Assembly (NCBI GenBank): GCA_930367205.1
Contig: OV884009.1
Location: forward strand, 79,691,189 to 79,755,188
Reading direction: 5' to 3'
Source of the DNA: Acanthosoma haemorrhoidale
Lineage: Eukaryota; Arthropoda; Insecta; Hemiptera; Acanthosomatidae
DNA: 64,000 nt
The notes beneath the pieces are model-generated. The model did not search any database and had not been told where the DNA came from. It was given only the letters and a program-made list of their open reading frames with translations. Within the stretch, counting starts at the first letter, position 1. The number at the start of each line of letters is the position of its first letter. This document shows, piece by piece, positions 12,401 to 23,466 of the stretch. The position numbers and the translations under genes were made by a program.

Positions 12401-14234
12401 TGTGACTCACCAGGCTTCACAAGGACCCTTCTAACCTCTAGAGATTATTATTTAATTTATTATTTTTAGTTCTAGTTTGGCCTCTCTGTTAATTCTTATT
12501 CAACTATGTCTACTCTCTTAACAATAAATGAAAACATAATACATTTTTTCCTTTGTTTTTCAGATCCAGATAAAAATTTTGCCTTAGAAGAATATGGAGA
12601 AGACTCAAGATGTTTTGATCATACTGATCGTATGTGGGAGGAACGCACTTGTAAACAAGTAAGGCAATGGTTACATTGGGGATCTGGTTGCTATCGTTAT
12701 AAGTGCATTTCTGGACTTTTGCACATTATTGTAAGTGATTATTTATCATAATTCATATTTATATTGTAGTATTACCCTCAGTAATACAATTTTTTGTAGT
12801 AAATATTTTAGAGTTTTTTTTTAAGTCTGAAACCCATTTTTCTGTATGTTCTGGTCTTGTTGAGTCAACTGTTCAAGTTAGAGGTATGAAATTTTACTTG
12901 GAGGTCCCATTTGATATTAGAAAGATACAAAAACTATCATCATATCCATAAAACTTAATTAACTATCATTAATTATTTAGATGGTATCCCAAAAAAAAAA
13001 TATTTGTCTACAATTTTGAGTAGGGTATGAAATTAAAGATCACTTAATAACCTAATTTATAATATGTAATTTTTTAAACCATAATTTATAATTAAAACTC
13101 ACAACATTACCTCAACCACTGTTTATTTTGGAGGCATGATATTTCCATTTGATGCTATATAACCACCTCTATAAAAAACTATAAAGCGTCATTAATAAAT
13201 AATGTTCTATCATGTTAAGTTGGGTATCAAACAAATCCATCTCTCTAACACATTTTTTATTAATCTTATCAAATAATAATATAGTAATAATTGAAAATAT
13301 TGTTATTTTATTGAACTGTCAAATCTCATTAGTAGCAGGGATTCCGTTTACTAAGATATTTGTTTTGACTTATGTTTTAGAAAGTTGTAATTTTTATTTC
13401 TTCTCTTCATAATTTAAAATCTGTTTATTTATTTCAGATAAGTAATTACACATACACATGCTATTTCCCAGGACAAGTTCTTACAATAAGAATATTTGCA
13501 AATAATTGGCTTCATAAAGGAGCTCTTATATGTCCTTCATGCGAAGAAATGTGTCAGGTAAAATTAATGTTAATAATTTTAAAATGATACTGTTTATCTT
13601 TAAAATTTTTATAGCTAATCAGTGAAGCTAAGTTTTTGATTGTTTATTATTTGATTAAATTACAATATTCTACTTTTTTTTATTCCTCTGTTCGTCTTAA
13701 TTTTTCTGAGTATTTCAAAGGTTTGAAATATTCTGAAAAAAAATAAACATTCATTTATTTCAAATAATTATCATTGGTTAATACAGGGACAGTCATATTA
13801 TTTTTCTCCTCAAGCTTGGTCCACCTCCAATTTATATTAGCAGTCTATTCAATGCTTTTTAGGTTACTACTGTTAATGGTGGATGTAAACAGTTCCCTCA
13901 CTTTTTTTGGTAGAGTAAATGTATAAATCAATAAAATTAGAAAAAATAAAACTAATAGCATAGATTAGTGTAGCTAGAAAATAACATATTCAAGTTATTA
14001 TTATTTTATCTGTTACAAATAAATCAACACTTTTTTATAATATGTTAAATGTGTTAATTAATTTAGGGACAGTTTCCTGAATCGTCTGAGGTGTGCAACC
14101 AACCAGTGACTAAAGTACCATATGAAATAACATACCATAGTGATTATCTTAGTTGCTGTGGATCAACATTAATTACAGAATTAAGAATAATATTAAGTTT
14201 TCTAATTTTATTTAGTGCTATGCATTGGTTTTAG
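1..14234 (+). CDS. lmln: Invadolysin / leishmanolysin-like zinc metallopeptidase (M8), 5'-partial, spliced
   Basis: Exons: 1-30, 1111-1228, 1673-1848, 3496-3696, 3935-4160, 7348-7535, 7617-7749, 10558-10717, 12564-12730, 13438-13557, 14067-14234. They join in phase to 561 codons plus stop; every junction is GT..AG. Seen: the M8 zinc motif HEILHALGF (3581 on), the third zinc histidine in LTHWEKR (exon 5), the Met-turn NEAMTGTH (exon 6), many conserved cysteines, and a hydrophobic tail ending in MHWF. Known of the family: invadolysins are secreted or membrane-bound metalloproteases related to Leishmania gp63, conserved in animals and needed in Drosophila for mitosis and cell migration. The hydrophobic tail suggests a GPI anchor (inference). 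The signal peptide, propeptide and first exons lie before the window. Transposon remnants occupy three introns but no exon is broken, so the gene looks functional. The identity is secure; exon 1-30 is the least certain part. Confidence 0.93.
1111..1228 (+). CDS. lmln: invadolysin exon 2 of window
   Basis: Encodes [13 protein letters not shown].., then [12 protein letters not shown]. The CG-x-V-x-VP-x-x-HL segment is the conserved stretch just before the catalytic domain in LMLN proteins. Acceptor TTTTAAG|G, donor GAT|GTGAGT, phase 0 at the 3' end. Confidence 0.9.
1673..1848 (+). CDS. lmln: invadolysin exon 3 of window
   Basis: Encodes VCRTCNASG, then [15 protein letters not shown] and [13 protein letters not shown]. 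The ADFV-x-YV and AxCQQE blocks are typical of animal leishmanolysin-like peptidases. Acceptor AAAG|GTT, donor TAG|GTATTC, phase 2. Confidence 0.93.
3447..3477. repeat. (TA)n microsatellite
   Basis: TA dinucleotide run directly before the acceptor of the HExxH exon. Length variation here could affect the polypyrimidine tract (inference). Confidence 0.9.
3496..3696 (+). CDS. lmln: invadolysin exon 4 of window, carries HExxH
   Basis: Encodes [12 protein letters not shown], then [13 protein letters not shown] with the two zinc histidines and the catalytic Glu (3581-3595), followed by [17 protein letters not shown] (TA)n tract and a pyrimidine run precede the TACAG acceptor. Donor CAG|GTATGT. 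Confidence 0.95.
3935..4160 (+). CDS. lmln: invadolysin exon 5 of window, third zinc ligand
   Basis: Encodes [27 protein letters not shown], and [13 protein letters not shown], whose His is the third zinc ligand in M8 enzymes. Donor GAA|GTAAGT, phase 0. Confidence 0.95.
5100..5640 (-). pseudogene. LINE ORF1 (gag-like) remnant of Jockey type, antisense in an invadolysin intron
   Basis: Read on the minus strand, a stretch starting near 5634 gives [15 protein letters not shown], then [11 protein letters not shown] and APLPMFF. After a frame change at about 5455 it continues through a CCHC-type region: [37 protein letters not shown]. This is the pre-zinc-finger and zinc-knuckle layout of ORF1 proteins from Jockey-like LINEs, which bind the element's RNA. 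It is broken by at least one frameshift and a stop, some knuckle cysteines and histidines are replaced, and no ORF2 follows. It lies antisense in the 3.2-kb intron between exons 5 and 6. Confidence 0.8.
5641..7347. other. intron sequence, no gene recognised
   Basis: Rest of the invadolysin intron, AT-rich, with an (AT)n microsatellite at 6309-6330. A 40-codon open frame with a good start context (ATG at 5779, stop ending 5901) has no recognised homologue and is probably chance. Confidence 0.5.
6309..6330. repeat. (AT)n microsatellite
   Basis: Alternating AT run in an invadolysin intron. Confidence 0.85.
7348..7535 (+). CDS. lmln: invadolysin exon 6 of window, Met-turn
   Basis: Starts [13 protein letters not shown] (the Met-turn methionine), then [19 protein letters not shown] and GCDFVRKSC. 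These blocks match LMLN proteins closely. Ends in phase 2 before an 81-bp intron, the shortest in the gene. Confidence 0.95.
7617..7749 (+). CDS. lmln: invadolysin exon 7 of window
   Basis: Encodes [20 protein letters not shown], then [14 protein letters not shown]. Cysteine spacing fits the C-terminal half of M8 enzymes. Acceptor CTGCAG|A, donor CAG|GTAATA, phase 0. Confidence 0.92.
8235..8560 (-). pseudogene. Tc1-like transposase remnant in an invadolysin intron
   Basis: On the minus strand a short segment near 8260-8305 reads [15 protein letters not shown], close to the Tc1-family block KHGGGSVMVWG in the middle of the DDE domain. The bases just upstream in that orientation (8310-8560) have broken frames of transposase-like composition. 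No terminal repeats were found and frames are disrupted throughout. The call rests on one motif. Confidence 0.45.
8561..10557. other. intron sequence, no gene recognised
   Basis: Rest of the 2.8-kb invadolysin intron. AT-rich; two loosely similar 40-base stretches around 9620 and 9735 share CTCCAGGGCCT. No coding signal. Confidence 0.5.
10558..10717 (+). CDS. lmln: invadolysin exon 8 of window
   Basis: Encodes [18 protein letters not shown], then [14 protein letters not shown] (LMLN block ADYCPF-x-QEF-x-W) and [10 protein letters not shown]. Acceptor TTTTAG|AAT, donor CCTC|GTAAGT, phase 1. Confidence 0.92.
11151..12365 (+). mobile_element. pogo/Tigger-like DNA transposon remnant, internally duplicated
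   Basis: Near 11151 the sequence CAGTAGAAACTCGCTAATCT resembles the terminal repeat of pogo/Tigger elements. At about 12088-12138 a short frame reads [14 protein letters not shown], the hallmark N-V-D-E-T-G-L of pogo/CENP-B-type transposases, whose first catalytic Asp is in this motif. A mutated copy lies at 11471-11521 (VDET changed to FYES). Segment 11964-12085 recurs at 12241-12360, and 11471-11628 recurs at 12088-12243. It is a decayed, rearranged copy inside an intron. Confidence 0.65.
12564..12730 (+). CDS. lmln: invadolysin exon 9 of window
   Basis: Encodes [13 protein letters not shown], then [13 protein letters not shown] (LMLN block WGSGCY). An internal GTAAGG could act as a cryptic donor, but reading through it keeps the family alignment. 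Donor ATT|GTAAGT, phase 0. Confidence 0.92.
13438..13557 (+). CDS. lmln: invadolysin exon 10 of window
   Basis: Encodes [14 protein letters not shown], then [18 protein letters not shown]. The CP-x-C-x-x-x-C block is the conserved cysteine cluster near the LMLN C-terminus. Confidence 0.92.
14067..14234 (+). CDS. lmln: invadolysin last exon and stop
   Basis: Encodes [12 protein letters not shown].., then a Cys-Cys-Gly segment and a hydrophobic run of about 15 residues ending MHWF-stop (TAG 14232-14234). The hydrophobic end with no cytoplasmic tail resembles a GPI-attachment signal (inference). Confidence 0.88.
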   Translation, partial: GQFPESSEVCNQPVTKVPYEITYHSDYLSCCGSTLITELRIILSFLILFSAMHWF

Positions 14235-17200
14235 AATAGACTAGTTAGGCAGTATTTTCTAATAGGGTATATTATGTTCTAAATCTATAAGAAAATTTGA
14301 AGGATCATAATTTTTAAATTAAATATTAAATAATTTAATACATATAATTATTCTAATACTGCTCAATATTTTAGTTTCGATTCCAGAGCATAATTAATTT
14401 TTATAATATTGTAACATAAAACAAATTTATCAATGAAGAGGCAGTCAAGTTGATCAGAACATGTTTACAAGAATTCTCTGATTATATCAAGGGTCCCTTC
14501 TCATCCCATTTCAAGCTGAACTTCTATCATAACTTGGCAACTGTATCAAGAATCATATCCTGAATTTTTAGTCTTGCTTATCCAAGTTAATGTTTTCTTT
14601 ACAATGGCCTACATGATACATGCTATATTATAAAAATTTGAAAGCATTCCTTTCATGTTGGTTTTTTGGAGTATTGTTTGTGCTTGGTAATAATTCGTTG
14701 ATGCTATTGATGTAGGCTTACCTGCTTTTTTTCAACACCCTAGGAGCTTTATTTTGAACTATGTAAAGAATCTTAGTTACTCATTGAAAGGCAATGGGTT
14801 CTAGTTCTCTCCTATATGCCAACACAAAATTCCATTAAAATTAGTAGAATCTACCTCTGTTAAACTAGAACAACCCATTTGAATAAAAAACAAGTTGCAG
14901 TTATTCTGGCCAGTGTTTAGATGTTTTGTAAATTGTTTGATTTGATTTTTGAAAATCATGTCCAAAAATAAAATGTGTTATCGCTCAAAATTGTGGTAAA
15001 TCACCGTTTTATACCTTCTCTACAATTAGTGTCAAAGGTCTCTATTATATATGACTGATTAAAACAGTTAGTGATTGAAATATGTTTCAGTTCTGAAATC
15101 TGAAACAAATAAATTTTACCTCTTAAAATATATATATAAAAGAAATTAAATTAATTGTACATTGGACTTTAAAAGAATTTGAGCTGGCTTAGTGTGACTT
15201 AAATGATTTTTGTAACTAGTTAGTGTCACTTGAAGTATTTTTATGATGAGTATAAATATGTAAATATTTTGTTTCTTTTCACACTGTAAATAGATATTTG
15301 TAAATATAAGATTTTTATTTATTTTTCTAAATTAGCTCTAGAAAATTGTATGGGTGACATTTATTTCTGTTCATTAATAATTAATTGATTCCAAAGCCCA
15401 TTTATCAATCTGAATTAAGCTAAATTTATAACTTATATTCTCATAAATATTATCATATGATTAGAATCATTTTAACCATTTGAAAAAAATATTCAAGTAA
15501 GTGATTTATTGTTTTAAATCAAAATAGTTGATGTATTTATTCAAAAAGTTTTTTTTTATGTATATATTCACTAATATTCATGAAACAGCCAATTATTTCA
15601 TTAATACATGATGCTTGTGTATGTTATATGTGATATTGTATTTCATGCTATAAAGAAATTAATGCTGGTAGAGAGTGGAATGAAGTTAATTGCATTATGT
15701 TAATGCAGTAAAAATGTATATTTAATATTAGTCTGGAGATGAATTGTTGTAAAACAAGTTTTATTCTCTGTTAGCTATTACCACATTTTCAGCTTGAGTA
15801 AGCATTAAAAAACACTCTCGAAAAAATAATGTACATAATTTATGCCAGCCCTCCAATAATTATCCTTTGCATCCAATCTATACTCTACAGAATCATCTGG
15901 TAGATAGCCAATGCTCTCTTCTTGATCAACAATCACACTTTTCACTCTGATACTAACACTCTTTTCATCTAGGAACTAGCCACTTCTCGTTACCAGAATT
16001 TCCATTCCCACCTCCCTGATCACCCTAATCCTTAGCCAACCAACACCCTTCTTTATTTTGTCAATCGGAGCAAAACCTAAAGTGTTATTGGTGTCATGAT
16101 TTCATTCAAAACAAGCATAATTACACAAGTAACATCATTTAACTATTTGAGTATAATAGTGGGTTTACAACTCAGTATTTGTTTAGAATTCTATTAAATT
16201 AGGTTTGTACAGGGTTTTGGTTGTCTTATTTCCATAAAGTGGTTGCAGTAGTTTTAAATTAATAACAGAGATAGTTTTTCTTAGCATGAAGATAATTTTG
16301 GTTTTTAGTTATTTAATTCAGTAGTGCTACTTCAATGTTTCATGAATAAATAATTCTCAATTTTGTTGTTTTTGAATCAAATTTTGGTTTTTTTGTCGTT
16401 CAATTTTGAATTTTATAGCTTTTCAATAATATTTGCAACAACTGTTGGATATACTTAGTTGAGGATTACTGGTCTTGAGTCTATTGAGCAATTCTGTTGG
16501 TAACATTAGATACCATGCAAACCAGCAAATGGGCACAAGATTTTTTATTGTTACGCTTACTGAAATGGTTACTTATTACTTAATTTCAGAAAGTTATTGT
16601 AGTTTAAATAATCTATCAAATAAAAGCTAATACTAGCTTTCTCATTATCCTAATAAATATGAGTGAGTAATAAATAGTTGGATATCAGTATTGATTCATA
16701 TTTGGTAAAATTTGTTTCTATATCATATGAACAAAAAATAATTTTGTATAGATATAATATTATTTTGGTCCCTTATGGATCAAACTTTCCATCGAAGATC
16801 TAATAATTTGTGAAATTCCCTCACTATAAATGAATCACTAAGTAATAATAGTAATTTTCTAACTAAACATATGTTTGAAATTTGCTGATAATTTAATTGA
16901 CCATGAATGATGAATGACGTTTGTATTAAATAAAGTCAGTACAATTGATATTGTTATTATTCCATCTTAAAGCAAGTTAATATGTATATAGTGTTCCACT
17001 CTCTGCAGTGTTAATAAATGTACATATGCTTAAAATTGATAGTTATGCAGGGTGATTTGCTAACAAAAAAAATAGTGATAATTAACAGCATTAATTTTTC
17101 AATTACGAAATTTGTTATATATCATAATTTAGTTAACCTCCAACTCAAATTAGAAATTATTTCTAACTTATATATTAATTTTTTTAATTATATTATTATG

Positions 17201-18730
17201 AGTTTTATTGCCATTTTGACAAAATTTAGCTGTTACATATTAATTACACTGACTACAAATGCATTAACTGCCATAGATGAAAAATTCTTAATTTTAGTTT
17301 CTGCTTATAATATATTTTATTTAGCATTGCTTTTGACCAAAAAAAAAAAAAAATCAAATACACTTTCAAAAGAGCATAAGTCAATTTTAACATGAATTAA
17401 AGATGATATCCCCTGTTATTATACCCTGCTGTCAATGGTATACCAGAATCTGCTACATAGTGTATGTAAATATTTTAAAAATTTGTCATTCTGCAATTCC
17501 TTTAATAGATTTTCAAATCACATAAAATTCTATACAATGTATATATTACTCGTAGTTGTTTCTGCTGTTTATTTACATAATAATGTTTTCATTAAATTGT
17601 CCATATGAAATGTGTTGTACTTAAATGCTCAAGTAGTATGATATATTTTTTTTATAACAAACTTTAATAAGAACAAAATAAAATCTAATTTTTTTTATAT
17701 GAATGTGGGGATGAATATTTTAATAATGTCTATGAATAACTTTGAAATTATAAAAAAATAACTTAAAATTTACAACACCAAACTCAAATAAAAATGGTAC
17801 TTAATGGTGATAACATAATTGTAGTATAGATAGCATTAGAAATTGTCAGAAGGCGTATGGAGCCTGTTAATATAGTTTGACTATATCTGACCCTGCAATG
17901 TAAGAAAGTGGATCACATATAACACTAACTAATCATGCAAAAGAAGAAATAATTTAAGTTTTTGTGATCCCCCTTACATTTTCTGTATTGGAAATAATAA
18001 TTCTTAGACTTATAGATTATTTAATTTTCAATACAATTACAAAAAAGCATTGTTTTCTTAGTAATGGAACTCACATTGTGATAGTGTTACAGAAAGTTTC
18101 CAGCATTGGAACTGTTTTATAATTTGATTCTGAGATGAAAATAAAACAAATACACTATCCCGCTACTGTCATTTTCAGTTCCTGGCTGTTAAAACATAAG
18201 AGTCAAATAAAGTAGTTGTTTTAAGTTTAAGGTATGTTGTTCTGAAAGCAGCTTGTTAAACTTTCCTGCTTGGTTTATATTCGTATCGCCTACTATATAA
18301 ATTATTTACTGCCCAAGGTTTTTTAGTAAGCATGTATTTAGAAATGTTAAAAGCATTTGTCCCATTGACTTGTTATGCATTAATATTAGAAAATTATTTT
18401 TTGATGATATTCAACATTTTTTGTTCACGTTAACTGTTTAAATCCAAAGCAATAAATGAGTGAATAGTTTATCACAATAAAAAAATCTGTTCATTGAATA
18501 ATCATTTGTAACATATTTTCTATTTATTAACTTAAATTTTTACCCAACTGAGGCCTATAATCTTTTTTTGGATTATATTACTTATATTTATATTAGGTTT
18601 AATATTTGAACCATAATGTATTTGTTGTTTGATAAAAATGTAATATTTGTATATGTGCTAAGACTTTAATTTATCAAATTGATTTGATTGGCTGTGATTT
18701 TCTTTTTATGAATAAAATTTTCATTTTGTT
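14235..18730 (+). other. probable 3' UTR and AT-rich flank of invadolysin
   Basis: No coding signal. Possible polyadenylation signals AATAAA lie at about 14967 and 15105, and ATGAATAAAATT at about 18709. The true cleavage site cannot be chosen from sequence alone. Open frames here, such as 17018-17395, are AT-rich with no protein-like pattern. Confidence 0.4.
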
Positions 18731-18922
18731 TTCACTTTGTTTTGGTTTAACTATAGTGTTAACTAAGTATGATTAAGTAAATATGTGTTGTTACTACAGC
18801 TTTTAAAAACAGTAAGTTTTGAAGTTAAGAAGCTAAGATATGAAAAGTATAAAAACTCCTAAAAGGTTACTATGAAGCATTAAAACAACATTATCCTATT
18901 CAGTCTACCAGTATTCATTAAC

Positions 18923-18948
18923 TATATATATATATATATATATATATA
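18923..18948. repeat. (TA)n microsatellite
   Basis: About 13 TA units just ahead of the tandem repeat region near 19 kb. Confidence 0.9.
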
Positions 18949-19054
18949 ATAATTATGTTTATATACAAATCCATCCCCCCCTCCTGTGGGGGCTCCCCAC
19001 TCCACCACCTTTCCTTTATTATCATAAAGAAGGGTTAAGATTTTTAAGTGGTGA

Positions 19055-19330
19055 TTCTCACACTATTTTTCATAAAATGCTGAACAGTATTTGTGCCAAA
19101 TTTTGAGCTAATGCGGCTCTAATTATAAACATAGTGGGGTGGTGTTAAAAGGAGAAGAAGTGCAATTTTGAAGTTGTTAAGCCCACACAGTTTTTTTGTT
19201 AGGTACTTGACAGTGTTTGTGCCAGATTTGGTGTGAATCAGAAAATAAATTGGAATTGAAGGGAGTTAGGGAAAAGGAATAAAATCTGCTGGTCTTAACA
19301 CCTATACTATTTTTTATAAAAATAAAGTAT
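19055..19330. repeat. tandem imperfect repeat, about 130-bp unit
   Basis: Two diverged units and a partial third. Each begins ACAC-x-TTTTT, then about 15 bases later has ACAGTRTTTGTGCCARATTT, then a G-rich end (GTGGGGTGG / GGGAGTTAGGG). The TTTGTGCCAAATTT word is common in arthropod dispersed repeats (general knowledge; family not assigned). Confidence 0.5.
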
Positions 19331-21354
19331 TCATCTAAACTTTTGTTTGAATCTATAAGTATGATAGAAACTATAACCCTCTTTTATGCTTTGAGCATGG
19401 CACTGAACTACATCTGTATCTCTAACGACTTCATTAATGTTCTTCAAGGGTATACACATTTCAAATTCACGGTAATGCAAACCTATAAGTGGTCGTTAAA
19501 ACTCAGCATAAAAAGATTTTAAGGTAGATAAACGACTGTTTTTTCTCTTCTTTCTTTGGCTACTAATATCATTAGGTCTTCGGTACTTGAAATTTATCAA
19601 TAAACTACTGCCAGTTAGTCTGTTTTTAGCGTTCCGTTGTTTGAACAGAATAAATTACTACCAACGTTGATTCTTTCTCTCATGGTATAATCTTGTTTAA
19701 CGTCCAAAACATCAGTCAGCACAATAAAACCATCATACATGTGCTGTATGTAATAATTTATGTGATCACTTCATTTAAATATAATAGTAATAATACCATC
19801 CACGCATGCAGTAGGATCGCATAGAGCTGGCAGAAATTTGATGGAACATGTGGTTATCACCTTTCTATAGGCTCGCTCGACTTACGTCGGACTCCTTCTA
19901 CTATATATCCCTGTCCAATTTTATTATTATTTAAAAAAAAACTCATAAATTCTTTGAAGAAGTTTGTATCGACCACAAAAAGCTGTATCTTCTGACTGAG
20001 TATATTATTGTTGACTATTTGTTTTGTCAAAATTAAGTATTATTGATGTTTATTCACATTTAACTTTTGTCTCAAAAATTTTGTCATTTGATTGATTAGT
20101 TTGTTGTATTTTAGCAACATAGGCAGCCTCTCGTTATTAAAAAAAAAGAAAGTATTTCTCTTTGTAAACCAGGTTAACTTCATTAGGTGAGGTGGTCTAA
20201 AGAGACTGCATAGCTTGTTTAAGTTATATGTATAAATAAGTGTGTAATTTATTTATCTTATTCAAAAATAAACAAACTAGTTAATATTAACATTCCACAT
20301 TGTTATTTATTATTTACTCAATTTCTTAAAACTGATGAAAGAAATATGTTTTTAAGCCAAGCAAGGACAACTAAAATGTAAATAAGTCTATACAAATTGA
20401 CTTTATCTAATGAACCATAGGATTTTCTTATATACGTTTCCCTCAATGAAGGTAGGAATACTGAAATATGCTTAGGAGACCAATATTAAAAAGAAAATCT
20501 AAGGCACTCAAATTTCTTATTCATTTATTTTCAAACAAAGCAAGAGGAAATTCTGGCAAAAGGAATTTGCATGATAATTGAGAATGGCTTGAAATCCAAC
20601 GATCAAAGCTAAAAACCGGAACTTGACTTGTTGACAAATTAAAAGAAGCTGCCCAAGAAATACTACAAATAGAGATGGTCTGGAACGACAGGTACATCAA
20701 GAAAAAGGAGATTCGACAAAACAGAATTCTAAGAAGCTGGAATTGCACCCACGCACACCATGAATACACCATTGCCCAGCTAGTGCTAACTTTTCTGGTT
20801 TTGTACCGATTGAGGATTAGTTCAACAATCAGAATTCCTCAAGGTGACATTCAAAGCAGGTCTGCTTGTTTGGGCAAATAGGAAATTTTTTTCAAAGCAG
20901 CATTTTGGGACATTGCAGTTATGGCCAGCTGATACGTTCTTTAAGCATTACATCACCAGATTTATATAGTCCAAGGAAGTAAAAGGTTGGTGGATTACTT
21001 GATTTTCAGAATGCCTTATGCTATCCTTCTTTTTAAAATTTAACATTGACAGAAGTTTACTACTTGTAAATAGAAAAGTATAGAAATCATTTGTCGTAGG
21101 TTTGAAAAAAAAGTTTTCACCTAATACAAGTGATCCCATTGCGTTATTTAAATCATTTCCATTTTTTTTTTGCCGATACCAATAGATTTTATTTAACAAT
21201 TAAATTTTTAAATGAGTTAAAAGTATATATTGTGTTTTTTGTTTACTTATTCATACTGAGTTCAAAGGAACTGAACTCTCTGAAACATTTGGTGTACTTA
21301 ACTGATAATCACCGTTCTGTGGGAAATTTATTGACTGCAATCCTTTGCCTTTAA
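19331..21354. other. intergenic, no gene recognised
   Basis: AT-rich. Overlapping short frames on both strands at 20521-20881 look accidental. No splice-bounded coding block was recognised. Confidence 0.45.
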
Positions 21355-21590
21355 CTTCTGAAGCAAAGGTTGGACATCTCTTTGATTGCCTTGACAACTC
21401 ATCCCATAGATGTTGAATAGGGCTTAGATATGGACTACATTCTGGTCTCTCTTATCATCAGATTGAAGCATTTTCCAGGTACCGGGAAACAATTTTTGCT
21501 GTATGGGGCCATTATCATGCATAATCGAAAATTCATCTCCAACATAAGGTGCAAATTGGACAATAGCCAGCATGTATAACTAATGAATAA
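21355..21590 (-). pseudogene. Tc1-like transposase C-terminal remnant
   Basis: Minus-strand frames read QFAPYVGDEFSIMHDNGP, then after a frame change SPYLSPIQHLWDELSRQS. These match the second catalytic Asp block (MHDNAPxH) and the C-terminal SPDLNPIEHLWDEL block of Tc1-family transposases. The catalytic Glu of PIEHLWD is Gln here, and the frame is broken, so it is dead. No terminal repeats were found. Confidence 0.8.
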
Positions 21591-22321
21591 ATAAACCTAT
21601 CAAATTGCAAATTTATTGAATATTATAAAAAAAAACAACAATACAATAATGGTATAATCAACAGAATAAATGATAATAGTAAGCATGCAATTTAACAAAA
21701 TGCGTGCTGACCCCGGTGGCCCGACCCAACGTTGACATTTTTAATCAGCCTAATCAAGTCAATCATTTTAATCAGTGAAAAACTAAAACACGTGCGCCGT
21801 AAATTTGGAATTGGTGATGGCCACATAGATACATCGCCTGGTGGTAAAATCGAGATCTAGCAACACTTTCCATAGAAAAAAAACTGACAGATGATACAAA
21901 TTTTGACGTCATTCAAGACGTTGCTAATAAAAAAACAATACAAATAAATATATAGCCACTCTTACATTTTATCATTATGTGTTAAATCTGTTTAGCCAAA
22001 AGAAATAAATTATTTATTTATGTTCAGTAATTATTAATAACCATTCTTGATTTTGATTGACTTAAAATGGGAAGCGAATTGGGGACCACCCCAGGGTGTC
22101 ACTGGACACAAAACAATGTCACAAAAGACTTCCCGCGTGTTAGCTAAAAATACACCAATTTCAATATAAAAATAGCTAAGAAGAACAGAATGATCACTAC
22201 TTGACAATGGACAGACCCAGCTAAAGTAACTAAAAATTTCATGCGAGTAAAACTGTAGACGATTGCACATTCACGGACGTCACCAAACAAGGTCAAAACG
22301 TTTATTGTGCATTAGTGAATA
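21591..22321. other. flank of the BEL/Pao insertion, no gene recognised
   Basis: Moderately AT-rich. A 78-codon minus-strand frame (22034-22270) is not recognisable. The sequence resumes beyond the retrotransposon at 29918. Confidence 0.5.
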
Positions 22322-22326
22322 CATAC
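22322..22326. repeat. target site duplication CATAC (left)
   Basis: Directly abuts the left LTR and is repeated at 29913-29917. Five bases is usual for BEL/Pao integrase. Confidence 0.95.
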
Positions 22327-23440
22327 TGTTGAGAACGCGGAGCAGAGTTAGTTATTTGACCCTGAAATCCTCGATTCTCCAAAGTTTTCGCCGGCTTCAA
22401 TGGTTTTGCAAGTTTGAAGACGTCCAGCAGCAGCCCCGACAAAATGCTAATTGTGGAAATAAAAGACAGAAAAGGAACAAGGAAAATAATGGATGCAAAC
22501 TAAAGTAATGAATAAGTACGAAGACGAGCTGAAATAAAAAGAGAAACCGCTCATTCATAGAAACTGCGACTCACCATCACAGTTGAAAATAACCATCAAA
22601 ATATTGGCCAGACTTCCAATTAATATTACAGCCTATATGCCAGAAGGAAATTGTTAAACTTAATTTAATTTTAAATATAAATGAAGAAACTGAATAAAAA
22701 CCAAATATTAAAGCAAAACAAATACATCTTTATTCAGTAAACTTAATACTAAACTTAATAATACTTCATGAATAAGAAAATAAACAAATGATTATCGATT
22801 GTTAATTCACAAATGAGAGAGAGAGAGAGAGAGAGTCGTTAATCGGTACCTTACGCGTCGGGTTGAGTTTACCATAGCCAGGTAGAAGGCTCGTAATCAG
22901 TTCAATCCAGTCAGTTGAGACTTAAAACATCCGTAGATCAGCTACAGTGCAATACTGGAATTAAAGATGAAACACGCCGTCTGGTTGATCTTCATATTAT
23001 GGCACAAACTTGAGCGCAACTGAATAGCATTGGGCGCTAAGCGAGAAAAATGAAGACGGAAAAATGTTCAATCTCGAGTGTCAAACAAACATGAACGGGA
23101 CACAAGTCGAGAATCATGAAATTCACAATTTCAATGTGATCGGCGTGACGGTTCACAGTCGACCACTGATCCCCGGGGATCAAAACACTTATAAATACGC
23201 ACCGTTGAACCCTGTTTACAAACATTGTTATCAGTGCCTCTCTCTCTCTCCCCCCTCTCCCTCTCTCCTGTCTGCATCAAACGAAATATTAGTAAATACA
23301 TACTATTACTACTTATTAATATACAATATGTTATCGAGCATTCCTCGTATTAATAACATTATCTAACTAGGAAATACATAATGAACATAATTAAATGAAT
23401 CGAATCTCTATGAATGATCGGCTAAATGATAAGTTAAACA
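22327..23440 (-). repeat. 3' LTR of BEL/Pao element
   Basis: 1,114 bp, in window orientation starts TGTTGAGAAC and ends AAGTTAAACA (TG..CA). Contains a (GA)n run of 21 bases near 22815, a pyrimidine-rich stretch near 23237-23270, and the polyadenylation signal on the minus strand. Confidence 0.97.
22729..22734 (-). terminator. LTR polyadenylation signal
   Basis: AATAAA on the minus strand, about 435 bases downstream of the predicted start in LTR coordinates, followed by T-rich sequence. It would define the end of R. Confidence 0.5.
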
Positions 23441-23452
23441 TCCCGCCCACCT
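23441..23452 (-). other. polypurine tract
   Basis: Minus strand AGGTGGGCGGGA directly abuts the 3' LTR, 10 of 12 bases purine; primes plus-strand DNA synthesis in LTR elements. Confidence 0.75.
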
Positions 23453-23466
23453 AAAATCGGATGATT

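Noticed and set aside
12661..12668. Possible alternative donor GTAAGG within invadolysin exon 9
   Set aside because: Using it would remove the conserved WGSGCY block and break phase with the next exon.
17018..17395. 125-codon open frame on the plus strand
   Set aside because: Composition is dominated by Ile, Leu, Asn and Lys from AT-rich DNA, with no motif or splice context and a terminal Lys run from an A-run; most likely chance.
20521..20881. Overlapping frames possibly forming a gene near 20.7 kb
   Set aside because: No motif on either strand and no splice-bounded structure; too weak to call.
22263..23366. Frames repeated identically in both LTRs, e.g. 23064-23366 and 29536-29838
   Set aside because: They are LTR sequence read on the strand opposite to the element; duplication follows from the LTRs, not from genes.
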